Shown piece after piece: positions 35,773 through 44,700 of a DNA stretch of 64,000 nucleotides. This stretch comes from JABAQJ01 sp046327745 (lineage in GTDB: Bacteria > Gemmatimonadota > Gemmatimonadetes > Gemmatimonadales > Gemmatimonadaceae). The notes beneath the pieces were generated by a model. The model saw only the letters and a program-made list of their open reading frames with translations. It did no database searches and was not told the DNA's origin. The position numbers were made by a program, and so were the translations under genes. How positions within the stretch are numbered: the stretch's first letter is position 1; each line of letters opens with the position of its first letter. Where the stretch lies: assembly GCA_046327745.1 (NCBI GenBank), contig JAXLXV010000028.1:26169-90168 (forward strand). Reading direction: 5' to 3'.

Positions 35773-37263
35773 ATGAACTTCAGGAAGACCCGTGAGTGTC
35801 TTGCCATCGCCGGCCTGGTGTGGCTGGCTGCCGCGACGTCACTCTCCGCGCAGACCTATCAGCCCAATTGGGAGTCGCTCGACAAACGGCCGATCCCCGG
35901 TTGGTTCCAAGATGCCAAGTTCGGCATTTTCATCCATTGGGGCGTGTATGCGGTGCCGTCCTATGCCCCCGTGCTCCCGGGCAAACTCGCCTACTCCGAG
36001 TGGTACTGGCACGCCATTACGGAGGGCCGCAAGCCTAACGCTGACCCGGTGGACGCGGGCTCGTGGGCCTATCACCAACGAGTGTACGGCCCCGACTTCA
36101 ACTATCAGGACCTGGCACCGCAGTTCAAGGCGGAGCTGTTCGATCCCGGCCATTGGGCCGACATCTTTCAGCGCTCCGGCGCGCGATACGTGGCCATCAC
36201 GTCCAAGCATCACGAGGGGTTTGCCCTGTGGCCGAGCGCGGAGGCGTCCAGAACGTGGGGCCGCCCGTGGAATGCCATGGAGGTGGGCCCCAAGCGCGAC
36301 CTGCTGGGCGACCTGACCACAGCGGTGCGTGCCGCGGGACTCAAGATGGGCTTCTACTATTCGCTCTATGAATGGTATAACCCGTTGTATCTGACGGACA
36401 AGAAGCGTTACGTCAGCGAACACATGATGCCACAGTTCAAGGACGTGGTGACGCGGTACAAGCCGTCGATCATTTTCAGTGATGGCGAGTGGGAGATGAC
36501 CGCCGCCGAGTGGCGAAGCCCTGAGCTTTTGGCGTGGTTGTACAACGAGTCACCCGTAAAGAACGACGTCGTGGTGGACGACCGCTGGGGAAGCGACACG
36601 CGGCACAAACACGGCGACTATTGGACCACGGAGTACACGCCCGGCCTCGCCGACATCAACCACCCGTGGGAAGAGAGCCGCGGGATGGGATTCTCCTACG
36701 GCTACAATCGCGCCGAGCGCGTTGACCACTATCACACGGGGCGCGAGCTGGTCGTGCTGCTCATCGATCTCGTGAGCCGTGGGGGCAACCTGTTGCTGGA
36801 CATTGGCCCCGGTGCCGATGGCACGATTCCAGTGATCATGGAAGAGCGGCTGCTACAGATCGGCGATTGGCTCAAGGTGAACGGCGACGCGATCTACGGT
36901 ACACGCCCATGGAAACGCACGCGTCAGTGGAGCGCTGGCGAGGTGCCAAAGGTGGACTACAAGGCCGAGTTCAACACCACGTACGACGTGACGCGCCTGA
37001 CGGAGAAGCAACCGCCTGGCAAGGCGAGTATCGAAGCGTTCTTCACGTCCAAAGGGAATGATGTGTTTGCCATTCTGCCGCGCTGGCCGGGGCACCGCGT
37101 CACGATTCGGGAGTTCGCCGGCCCGATTCGGTCCGCAACGCTGCTCGGCGCCGCAACTCCACTCCGATTTCGGTCGCAGGGTTCCGACCTGATCGTTGAG
37201 TTGCCCGAAGTTCCGGAAGACCTGATGAAGCAGCCAGCGTGGGTGATCAAGCTGAGCCGCTGA
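35773..37263 (+). CDS. Secreted GH29 alpha-L-fucosidase
   Basis: About 496 residues from ATG 35773, which starts a signal peptide (MNFRKTRECLAIAGLVWLAA, cleavage near SLSAQ). GH29 catalytic barrel ~25-355: WFQDAKFGIFIHWGVYAVPSY, YVAITSKHHEGFALWPS, GLKMGFYYSLYEWYNPLY, and nucleophile Asp near residue 237 in IIFSDGEWEM. RGGNLLLDIGPGADGTI closes the barrel; the C-terminal beta-sandwich follows. The acid/base residue varies in GH29 and is not assigned. Removes alpha-L-fucose from glycans in the periplasm or outside. Convergent with the LVIVD gene. Confidence 0.93.
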   Translation: MNFRKTRECLAIAGLVWLAAATSLSAQTYQPNWESLDKRPIPGWFQDAKFGIFIHWGVYAVPSYAPVLPGKLAYSEWYWHAITEGRKPNADPVDAGSWAYHQRVYGPDFNYQDLAPQFKAELFDPGHWADIFQRSGARYVAITSKHHEGFALWPSAEASRTWGRPWNAMEVGPKRDLLGDLTTAVRAAGLKMGFYYSLYEWYNPLYLTDKKRYVSEHMMPQFKDVVTRYKPSIIFSDGEWEMTAAEWRSPELLAWLYNESPVKNDVVVDDRWGSDTRHKHGDYWTTEYTPGLADINHPWEESRGMGFSYGYNRAERVDHYHTGRELVVLLIDLVSRGGNLLLDIGPGADGTIPVIMEERLLQIGDWLKVNGDAIYGTRPWKRTRQWSAGEVPKVDYKAEFNTTYDVTRLTEKQPPGKASIEAFFTSKGNDVFAILPRWPGHRVTIREFAGPIRSATLLGAATPLRFRSQGSDLIVELPEVPEDLMKQPAWVIKLSR

Positions 37264-37284
37264 CCGATAGCCGCGGTTGGCCTA

Positions 37285-37354
37285 CCGCCTGATCAGGCGG
37301 CGCCGCTGATGACGGCAGCAGGAAACTGCTGCGATAGTCAGGCGGCGCCGCTGA
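37285..37354. repeat. Cluster of palindromes and direct repeats between convergent genes
   Basis: Within 70 bp: a perfect 16-bp palindrome CCGCCTGATCAGGCGG (37285-37300); two direct copies of TCAGGCGGCGCCGCTGA (37293-37309 and 37338-37354), each centred on a 10-bp perfect palindrome; and between them a 7-bp hairpin GCAGCAG/CTGCTGC closed by a GAAA tetraloop (37315-37332). It lies between the stops of two convergent genes, so a bidirectional terminator is the simplest reading, although there is no T-run. Confidence 0.75.
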
Positions 37355-37368
37355 AGGGTCGTCTTGGA

Positions 37369-39123
37369 CTAGTGTGCGGCCTTCGCCAGATCACGAACCG
37401 CAGCGGCCACTGCCCGCACGCGATGGGCGTCGGCCGCGCCGACTGCGTCGCGATCGACCTGCGCCGCCAGCTTCGTCAGCGCAGCACGTTGCGCAGCACC
37501 TGAGAGTTTTTCCGCGTCATCCAGTCCTCGGGCAACCTGTGCCAGCCGGTCGGCGGCCAAGCCACTGTTGCGTTTTAGTTGATCCATGTAGGCCCGCGGA
37601 ACCACAAAGTTCGCCGGCCAGACCACGCGCTGTTGCATCTGCGGGTTCAGCACGTCCACCTGGATCAACTTGGCGGCGTCGATCTCATTCTGTGACAACC
37701 AGTCGCTGGGTGTCAGCTCAAACACGTCGATCCCGCGTCCGATTTCTGAGCCTACGATGTGACCATTGTACCAGTAACCGGCCCAAAAGCCGCTCAGGTA
37801 CAGGCTATCGGCCATGGGGCCGCGGTCGAAGAAGGCGATCTCCACAGGCTTGCTCGCGTCCGTGAAGTCGAACACCGACAAGCCACCCTGATACCAACCC
37901 TGCACCATGATATCGCGCCCGGGAACTGGAACCAGCGAGCCATTGTGCGCGACACAGTTCTCGGCGTCCGTCTGCGGCGCCGGCAGCTTGAAATAGCCAC
38001 CTTCCGTCATCTTCCCCTTGCTGATCGTGAAGATGGCATCGGCACCCCATTGCGGACGGTCGGTCGCGCGGCAGCGAGGCGCCGTACCGCCACCCCATTC
38101 GTCCGTGAACAGGACCTTGCTGCCATCGTTGTTGAACGTGGCGGAGTGCCAGTACGCAAAATTAGGATCGCTCACCTCGCCGATCCGCCGGGGGTTCGCT
38201 GGATTCTTGATGTCGAGCAGGATGCCGTTCCCCGAGCAAGCCCCTGCAGCCAAGCCGATCGCGGAGTACACCGTGATGTCGTGGCACTGATTGGTTTGAC
38301 TGGTTTCCTGCGTGCCCTCCCCATGTGCCCCACCCTTCCACAGGCCGGCGATCTTTCCGGTGGTCGGATCGGCGAACACTCTCGGTGCAGCCACCACCTT
38401 GGCATCTTGTGGCGACGCCAGGGGCACCTTGATCACTTCGATGCGGAACAGTGACGTGTTCGGGTCCTGATCCGGACCCAGCTTGGAACAGCCGGCCAGC
38501 TCGGCGGCCGGCCTAACGAAGCTGGTGCCGGAGACATAGACATAGATGTTCTTCTTGTCCAGCGGATCGGCGACCAGGGTGTGCGTGTGCGATCCACGGC
38601 ACGTCTGGACGGCAGCTACTTGGCGCGGATGATCGAGGTCGCTGATATCAAAAATGCGGACGCCTCGGAAACGGGCGGCACTCACCGTGTCCTGCACGCC
38701 CTGGGTGCCGCAATCGAGACGGCCCTTCGTGTCTTCAACGGAAATGAACAGCAGGTTCCCGTACACCGACGGATCTCCCTGACCACCCTGACAGACATGC
38801 GAGGTACGCAGCGTCGGCGCGCTGGGATTCGAGATGTCCCAGACCTGGAAGCCATGCCAGCCGCCTTGGAACACCAAGTTGCCCTTGAACGCGAGGTCTG
38901 AGTTCGCAAAATCGAAGTCACCGGGACCCGTCGGGTTAAACCATCCCTCCAGCTTGGCGTGATGGCCGACCAGCCGCATGTTGCGCGCGGCCTCGCCGGC
39001 ATCGTTCCATCCCGACTTGAGTCCGACACGCAGGTCTTGCGCGCGCGTCGTCGCCGGTAACAGCGTCGCGCCCGCAACGGCAGCGACGGAGAAGATCCAA
39101 GAATGAAGGGAATGGCGGGTCAT
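37369..39123 (-). CDS. Secreted LVIVD-repeat beta-propeller protein
   Basis: 584 residues with a signal peptide (MTRHSLHSWIFSVAAVAGATLLPATTRA). The body is an LVIVD-type propeller: GFQVWDISNPSAPTL, GVRIFDISDLDHPRQVAAVQT, GILLDIKNPANPRRIGEVSD, LSVFDFTDASKPVEIAFFD. Scattered cysteines (CQGG, CGTQ, CRGSH, CSKL, CHD, ACSG, CRAT, NCVAH) suggest disulfides. A Lys/Ala/Asp-rich helical tail (~480-584) follows. LVIVD proteins commonly sit beside DUF305 genes, as here (60-nt gap); their biochemical role is unknown. Confidence 0.87.
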   Translation of the reverse strand: MTRHSLHSWIFSVAAVAGATLLPATTRAQDLRVGLKSGWNDAGEAARNMRLVGHHAKLEGWFNPTGPGDFDFANSDLAFKGNLVFQGGWHGFQVWDISNPSAPTLRTSHVCQGGQGDPSVYGNLLFISVEDTKGRLDCGTQGVQDTVSAARFRGVRIFDISDLDHPRQVAAVQTCRGSHTHTLVADPLDKKNIYVYVSGTSFVRPAAELAGCSKLGPDQDPNTSLFRIEVIKVPLASPQDAKVVAAPRVFADPTTGKIAGLWKGGAHGEGTQETSQTNQCHDITVYSAIGLAAGACSGNGILLDIKNPANPRRIGEVSDPNFAYWHSATFNNDGSKVLFTDEWGGGTAPRCRATDRPQWGADAIFTISKGKMTEGGYFKLPAPQTDAENCVAHNGSLVPVPGRDIMVQGWYQGGLSVFDFTDASKPVEIAFFDRGPMADSLYLSGFWAGYWYNGHIVGSEIGRGIDVFELTPSDWLSQNEIDAAKLIQVDVLNPQMQQRVVWPANFVVPRAYMDQLKRNSGLAADRLAQVARGLDDAEKLSGAAQRAALTKLAAQVDRDAVGAADAHRVRAVAAAVRDLAKAAH

Positions 39124-39182
39124 CAGAGAGTTCTCGGTTCAGGGACTGTCGCGTGAAAGAATGTGAGCTCTGTGGCGTCGGC

Positions 39183-39824
39183 TCAGCTGGCCTTTCCGGT
39201 CATGGCATCGAGCAATTTCTGCATCCGGGCGATCTCGGCCCGCTGGTCCGTGTCCACGTCGGAGGCGAATCGAAAGACCTCCGCATCCTGACCGGCGCCG
39301 TTGGTCGAAAAGAGTTCCTTCACCATGGTGATCGCTCCCTGATGATGCTGGATCATGCCCGACAGGAAGAGTCGCTCGAATTCGGTGCCGGTTGATGCCG
39401 TCAGGGCGTTCATTTGCTCAGCCGTCAGCATGCCCGGCATGAGCATTCCGTGACTCATGGTGTGGCCTTCATGCGGGCCCTCGGGATCCGGCGCATCCTG
39501 CTGCCGCGCGCGCAGCCAGCGCTGCATCAACTTGATCTCGTCCTTCTGAGAGACGTCAATGCGCTGGGCCAGCAGACGCAAATCGTTGCGGCTGGTGCGC
39601 GAAGTCACCAGCGCGCTCATGACGATGGCCTGCGCATGATGCGCGATCATGCCTTGCATGAACTTCACATCGGCGACGTTCACCTGACGTGTCGTGTCGC
39701 GTCCGTCCTGATCCAAGACCGTGGGCGACGCGGGGTGCAAATGGAGTGCGGAAACTGGCCGCATGTCGGCCGAGCCAAGCACCGTCGACAGGAAGACGAC
39801 GGACAGAATGTTAGGTCGGAACAT
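39183..39824 (-). CDS. DUF305 secreted His/Met-rich protein
   Basis: 213 residues. Hydrophobic N-terminus acts as a signal (ILSVVFLSTVLGSADM). Two DUF305 half-repeats: DVKFMQGMIAHHAQAIVMSALV (~53-74) and RLFLSGMIQHHQGAITMVKEL (~150-170), each with MI-x-HH. Between them EGHTMSHGMLMPGM is Met/His rich. Such four-helix ferritin-like proteins are found with copper-related genes, so periplasmic metal binding is plausible but unproven. First gene of a two-gene operon with the LVIVD protein. Confidence 0.9.
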   Translation of the reverse strand: MFRPNILSVVFLSTVLGSADMRPVSALHLHPASPTVLDQDGRDTTRQVNVADVKFMQGMIAHHAQAIVMSALVTSRTSRNDLRLLAQRIDVSQKDEIKLMQRWLRARQQDAPDPEGPHEGHTMSHGMLMPGMLTAEQMNALTASTGTEFERLFLSGMIQHHQGAITMVKELFSTNGAGQDAEVFRFASDVDTDQRAEIARMQKLLDAMTGKAS

Positions 39825-40026
39825 GGTCTACATCTCGCGAGAGGCCGTTCATCCAGGGATCCAGCCAGGCATGCTTAACACCACTTGAGCTGCAACTTGG
39901 GCTGGTGATCCTAAAGGGAACCTTTCTTGACCAATCGCGCCACCACGCGCCATCACAGGAGTGAGGCGACGTCTCATTCTATGAGTTTGTCTACGGGTTT
40001 TCCGCTCCCTGTGCTGCGCGGGTCAG

Positions 40027-40050
40027 CGTGCTCGACGATCGTCGAGCACG
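40027..40050. repeat. Perfect 24-bp palindrome
   Basis: The 12-base arm CGTGCTCGACGA is followed directly by its exact reverse complement (TCGTCGAGCACG), with GATC at the centre. It lies ~75 bp past the nitroreductase stop and ~200 bp upstream of DUF305. It could be a terminator hairpin (no T-run) or a protein-binding site. Elsewhere in this ~300-bp gap I see a shorter inverted repeat AAAGG/CCTTT at 39913-39925 and no gene. Confidence 0.8.
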
Positions 40051-40123
40051 ACGGCAAGACATCTGCGGTAGCTACGCACATGCGGCGACGGGCGAATCGC
40101 CGGCATGACACAGGTACCGCTGC

Positions 40124-40684
40124 TCACCCCACCCAGATCGTGTGCGATGAAGCTGGTTGACGCGCCTTACCCATAGGCGTTTCGGCTGGCACGCCCAGAC
40201 TGATGGTCGCGACAACGCGCTGCCCCTCGGGTACACCGATCGCGATCCGCGCGGCGGGATCGCTCATGACGGCACCGGTTCGCACGTGGGTTCCCAACCC
40301 TGCCTCGAGCGCCGCCAGCAACAGATTCTGTATTGCCATCATCACCGCCGCGAAATCCTCCTCGGCGGCTTCGGCACTCTCGGCGACCACCATGGCGACG
40401 GCGATCATCGCCGGAAGCGCGCGATATTCTTCGACGGTTCGCTCGCGAATGGCGCGCGCTGCTTCGGGGTCAGGGGCCTTGTTGGCCTTTCGGTCGCCGA
40501 GTGCCAGACCGTATTTCGCGCGTGCCGTCGGCCCGAGCACGTAAAAGCGCCAGGGTTGCGTTAGGCGAAAATTCGGGGCAAGGACCGCGGCGTCCAGCAC
40601 GCCCTCAATCTGGGCGCGCGAAACGGGTCGGTCGGCAAAGCGCTTGATCGAGCGGCGTGCCGCGAGAGCTTCAAGGATATTCAT
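40124..40684 (-). CDS. Nitroreductase-family FMN oxidoreductase (YdjA/TM1586-like)
   Basis: 186 residues, short nitroreductase type. Motifs: ARRSIKRFADRPVSRAQIEGVLDAAVLAPNFRLTQPWRF (FMN phosphate and isoalloxazine contacts R10, S12, K14, R15 region and N-x-R-x-x-Q-P-W), and a dimer helix AIQNLLLAALEAGLGTHVRTG. NAD(P)H-dependent reduction of nitro or quinone-like compounds in the cytoplasm is expected; the physiological substrate is unknown. Stand-alone gene. Confidence 0.9.
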   Translation of the reverse strand: MNILEALAARRSIKRFADRPVSRAQIEGVLDAAVLAPNFRLTQPWRFYVLGPTARAKYGLALGDRKANKAPDPEAARAIRERTVEEYRALPAMIAVAMVVAESAEAAEEDFAAVMMAIQNLLLAALEAGLGTHVRTGAVMSDPAARIAIGVPEGQRVVATISLGVPAETPMGKARQPASSHTIWVG

Positions 40685-40834
40685 GCCTCAAAACTACTCG
40701 GATGCGACACGCGGAAGCACTCCGGGCGGAGCCGCGTGCGGCGCCTCCCTCAAATGAGATCGCCGTCCGTTGGCGTGCGAACGGACGGCGATTGAGCAGC
40801 ACCCCGCGCGTGCGGGGGAAGGTGGCGCGTGTCC

Positions 40835-41539
40835 TTAGAACTTGAACAGCAGGCCGAATTGCACCACGGGGTACACCTTGCCGTACTTGTCCAAGTCCTT
40901 CTGCACCTTCTCCTGCTGAAGTTGCAGGTCGTTCGCCAGCGCGGCGTTGCTGAGCGCCCCCGTCGCGTCCATGGTGACCTTGGCTTGCCCAATGGCGGCT
41001 CCCAGATCCATGACAAATCGGACGCGGCCGCTCTTGCGTGCCGGTGTGCCCCACCCCAGACCCGCGTATGGCGTCATCGATGGAAACTTGGCGTGAGCGT
41101 TGAGTGTGCCAACCTGCGCCGCGGTGTATTCCACATCGTTGACGGTATACGACGTTCCCGTGGGAACGCCTTTGCCATCCACCTTCACCGGGCTGGTCAT
41201 GATGCCGCCCGTGAGGTGAAAGGCTCCGCGACCAGAGGGGTACAGGTCAAACAACGCCGAGAACGACTGCGCCTTGAGCGTGGCGTCGAAGGCAATGTCT
41301 GACTGCGATTCGGTCTTGGTATAGTTGAAGTAGTTCGCGCCGACGCGGGCACCAAGATGCGACGCTACGAGCTTGCTCATTTCCACGCCAACGCCGAGTG
41401 TGCCGAAGCGAATGGCGAATGAAGCGTCCGCATAGCCGATGGTGTTGGAGCTGCGCGATCCGATTTGTGCGTGGAGTGCGGCGGGCACTGTCAGTGTGCA
41501 GATGGTGCCGGCGGTCAGGAGGAGCAGCTTGGGTCGCAT
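40835..41539 (-). CDS. Outer-membrane beta-barrel protein
   Basis: About 234 residues from ATG 41539, which begins a signal peptide (MRPKLLLLTAGTICTLTVPAALHAQ). The remainder alternates polar and hydrophobic residues in short strands with Gly/aromatic turns (GVGVEMSKLVASHLGARVGANYFNY, LFDLYPSGRGAFHLTGGIM, MTPYAGLGWGTP), and ends in KVYPVVQFGLLFKF with a terminal Phe, the hallmark of Bam-inserted barrels. An eight-stranded barrel of unknown function; upstream in-frame codons before ATG 41539 lack signal character. Confidence 0.82.
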   Translation of the reverse strand: MRPKLLLLTAGTICTLTVPAALHAQIGSRSSNTIGYADASFAIRFGTLGVGVEMSKLVASHLGARVGANYFNYTKTESQSDIAFDATLKAQSFSALFDLYPSGRGAFHLTGGIMTSPVKVDGKGVPTGTSYTVNDVEYTAAQVGTLNAHAKFPSMTPYAGLGWGTPARKSGRVRFVMDLGAAIGQAKVTMDATGALSNAALANDLQLQQEKVQKDLDKYGKVYPVVQFGLLFKF

Positions 41540-41711
41540 GAGAGCCTTGGGTTGAACCTTCCGATAGTGTGAGCTGAACACCCGTCGTACGCGGGGACCA
41601 TTCGCCCACCTGAACAAGGACGATGCTTGCCCCTGTTAGTATCGGTTGGCCGGGGAATTAGATCAGGCCAACTTCCCAGCGCCGCACGGCGAATGCGACT
41701 GGTGCGTCCAG

Positions 41712-44700
41712 CTATCTGACCGCCGCGCGGCGCGCCTGCCGGTACGCACTCGGCGACTCTCCGTACCGCTCGCGAAATGACACGCTGAAGTGTGGTACGC
41801 TCTTGAAACCGACGCCGTAGGCCACCTCGCTGACACTGATCGCCGTTTCCGACAGCCATTGCGCCGCCTGAGCAAGCCGGTACTCTCGGAGTGCGTCCAG
41901 GGGTGACATGCCCAGCAGCGGAGTCAGCTTGCGGTAGAGCGTCGTGCGACTCATGTCCATGGCGCCGGCGAGCCCCTGCACGTCGAACTCGGGGTCCGCC
42001 AGGTGCTTCGCGAATTCACTGGAGAGTCGGTCGACCAGGACCCGTTCGCTGGCGTCGCGAGGAGGCACCGCCAGCGGCAAACGTATCATCGGCAGCTGCT
42101 GGTCCATTGCCCGCAATCGCTCGCGTACGTGGCGGCGCGAGGCAATCAGGTTTTCCGCCCGGATCACCAGCTCCGTCAGGTCCACCGGTTTCGTGAGGTA
42201 GTCGTCAGCGCCAAGGGAAAGCCCGGCAAGGCGTGACTCACGCGATGCCTTGGCCGTGAGCAGCACGACCGGAATGAAGTCTGTTTCCGGATCCCCCTTC
42301 ACGGCTTCGCACAGCGCCTGCCCGTCCATGTCAGGCATCATCACGTCGCTGACGATGAGGTCGGGCGCGTGCCGTCGCGCCATCTCGAGTCCGCGCAGGC
42401 CGTTCTCAGCCACCAGGACGCGGAAGTGTTCGGCCAGATGCTCGCGCAGATACTCGAGGAGCTCGGCGTTGTCTTCCACGAGCAGCACTGTCACGAGGTC
42501 GGACGCGACACTGCGGGCGCGTGGTGGCGGGAGCGTTACCGCCTGTGCCTCCAAGGATTCTGGCGGCGTCTGCCGGCGTCGTTCGGTCCCGTTGCGGCCG
42601 GCGGCGGCGAGGGGCAGTCGCACGATGAACCGACTGCCCGCCCCCGCGGTGCTTTCGACACGCACCGTGCCACCATGGAGTTCGACCAGTTCGCGCACCA
42701 AGGCCAATCCGATCCCGGTTCCTTCATGCGAGCGACTGGAGGAGTCATCCACCTGGAAGAAGCGCTCGAACACGCGTTCGTGAAATTCCCTTGGAATCCC
42801 GGGTCCCGTGTCGATCACTTCGATAACGGCCTTTGTGTCATCCGTGGGGTCGACCGCCGCTACCAGCTCCACCGATCCCCCATGCGGCGTGAACTTCAGC
42901 GCGTTGCCCACGAGATTCGCCACCACCTTTTCCATTTGGTCCGCGTCACATGAAATAGTGAGGCCAGCGACGGGACAGGAGAGGCGAAAGTCGATGCCGT
43001 TGCGCTCCGCCAGCGAGGAGAAGGAGTCGGCCATACGGCGCAGGAGCGGCACCAGGTCTTGTACCTTTGCCGTCAACTTCAACGCACCCGACTGGAGGCG
43101 GGCAATGTCGAGCAACTGGTCGACCAAGCGCAGCAAACGCTGGGCGTTGCTCTGAACTCCATCGAGGCGCCGAATGGCGGCGGCGCTGAGCGGTCCGAAT
43201 CGTCCGGAACGCAGATCGTCGACTGGGCCAACGATCAACGAGAGTGGCGTCCGGAACTCGTGGCTGACGTTGGCGAAGAACCGGGACTTGGTTTCATCCA
43301 GCGTGCGTAACTGTGCCGCTTGGTCGCCGACGGTTTCCAGCGCCTTGGCGAGTTGTCCAGTGCGCTCGTCCACCGCTTGCGACAACTCCGTCGCTCGGCG
43401 CACCAACAGGCGCTCGCGAAGTCGCATCGCCAGCCACAACAATCCAATGCCGATGGTCGCCAACAAGGCATAGAAGGCGGGCGTCTCGGTGAAGTAGGCG
43501 GGAACCACGAATCTGACCGTTGCTTCCGTGGGGGTCGGCACGCCGGCCGCGCTCATGGCACGCACCCGGAACGTGTGGGTGCCTGGCGTCACTGAGCTGT
43601 ACAGCGCTTCCCGCGTGTGCTCGGCATCGACCCAGTCATCGTCTTCGCCATCGAGGCGATACTGGTACCGCACCCCGTCTGCGTTCCGCATGACGACCGC
43701 CGCATACCGCACGGTCACCCGACGGGCGCCGAGCGTCAAACGTACGGGGGACGCCGACCAACCCAGTGAGTCACGCGTGGTGATCACCTCGTTGATGTGA
43801 ATCGCCGGCACGATCGAGTCGAAGGCGATCGCCAGGCGTGGGTCGACGATGGCCTCACCACCGATGGTCGGCAGCCACAACCGCCCCAGGTCATCGCGCA
43901 CGCCCGGGAACCCCGCGGTCTCGGGAGCATCAAGCCCATCACTTTTTCCGTAGCCCACGCCATTGACGCGTCGACGCGTCCCGGAGAGGAATTGTGCCGC
44001 CTCGGCCAGTGACACCCGGTGGATGCTCCGATTCCCTCCCATCCACAGGTTTCCGGCATCGTCCGTGAGGAGACTCGTGACGACGTTTTCCGCCAGACCG
44101 TCGGCCGCGGTGATCGTGTGAAAGCGACCGTCGTGAAGCGCCGCCAACCCGCCACCGTACGTGCCGACCCACACGGACCCATCATCGAGCGCTCGGACCG
44201 CCCGCAGCTCCGCGGCCGGAAGCCCATCCTTGGGTCCGTACCTAACGACTTTCGACGACGAGGCGTGCAGCAGCTGACTTGTGGCATCTGGCATTGCCGC
44301 AACGGCCCACACGCTTCCGTCGGCGCTGGCGGAGAGTGCGTTGATCAGCCCCCCCACCTGGATGGAATCGGTGACCACGCGCGAACCAGCGCTCGTCCCC
44401 ACGGTGCGAAAGAGGTAGCCACCGGCCGCGTACCAGATGACGTCTGGGAACTGGCGGTGGTCGGCAAACACATACGCGAGGCCATGGGGAAGGAAATGTT
44501 CGCTGCCAGCAACCCGACGCGGGCCAGACTCAGCGACAGCTTCCACGGACCACCACAGAATGCCGCGCTGATCTCGATGGGAGCGCGCGTGCAGCAGCGC
44601 GGATCGATCCCTCAACGGTCGCGGCGCACTATCGGGACTGATGATCACGACGCCGCGCGTCATTTCCCACCGTAGGATAGATCCACCGACGTGGGGTTCG

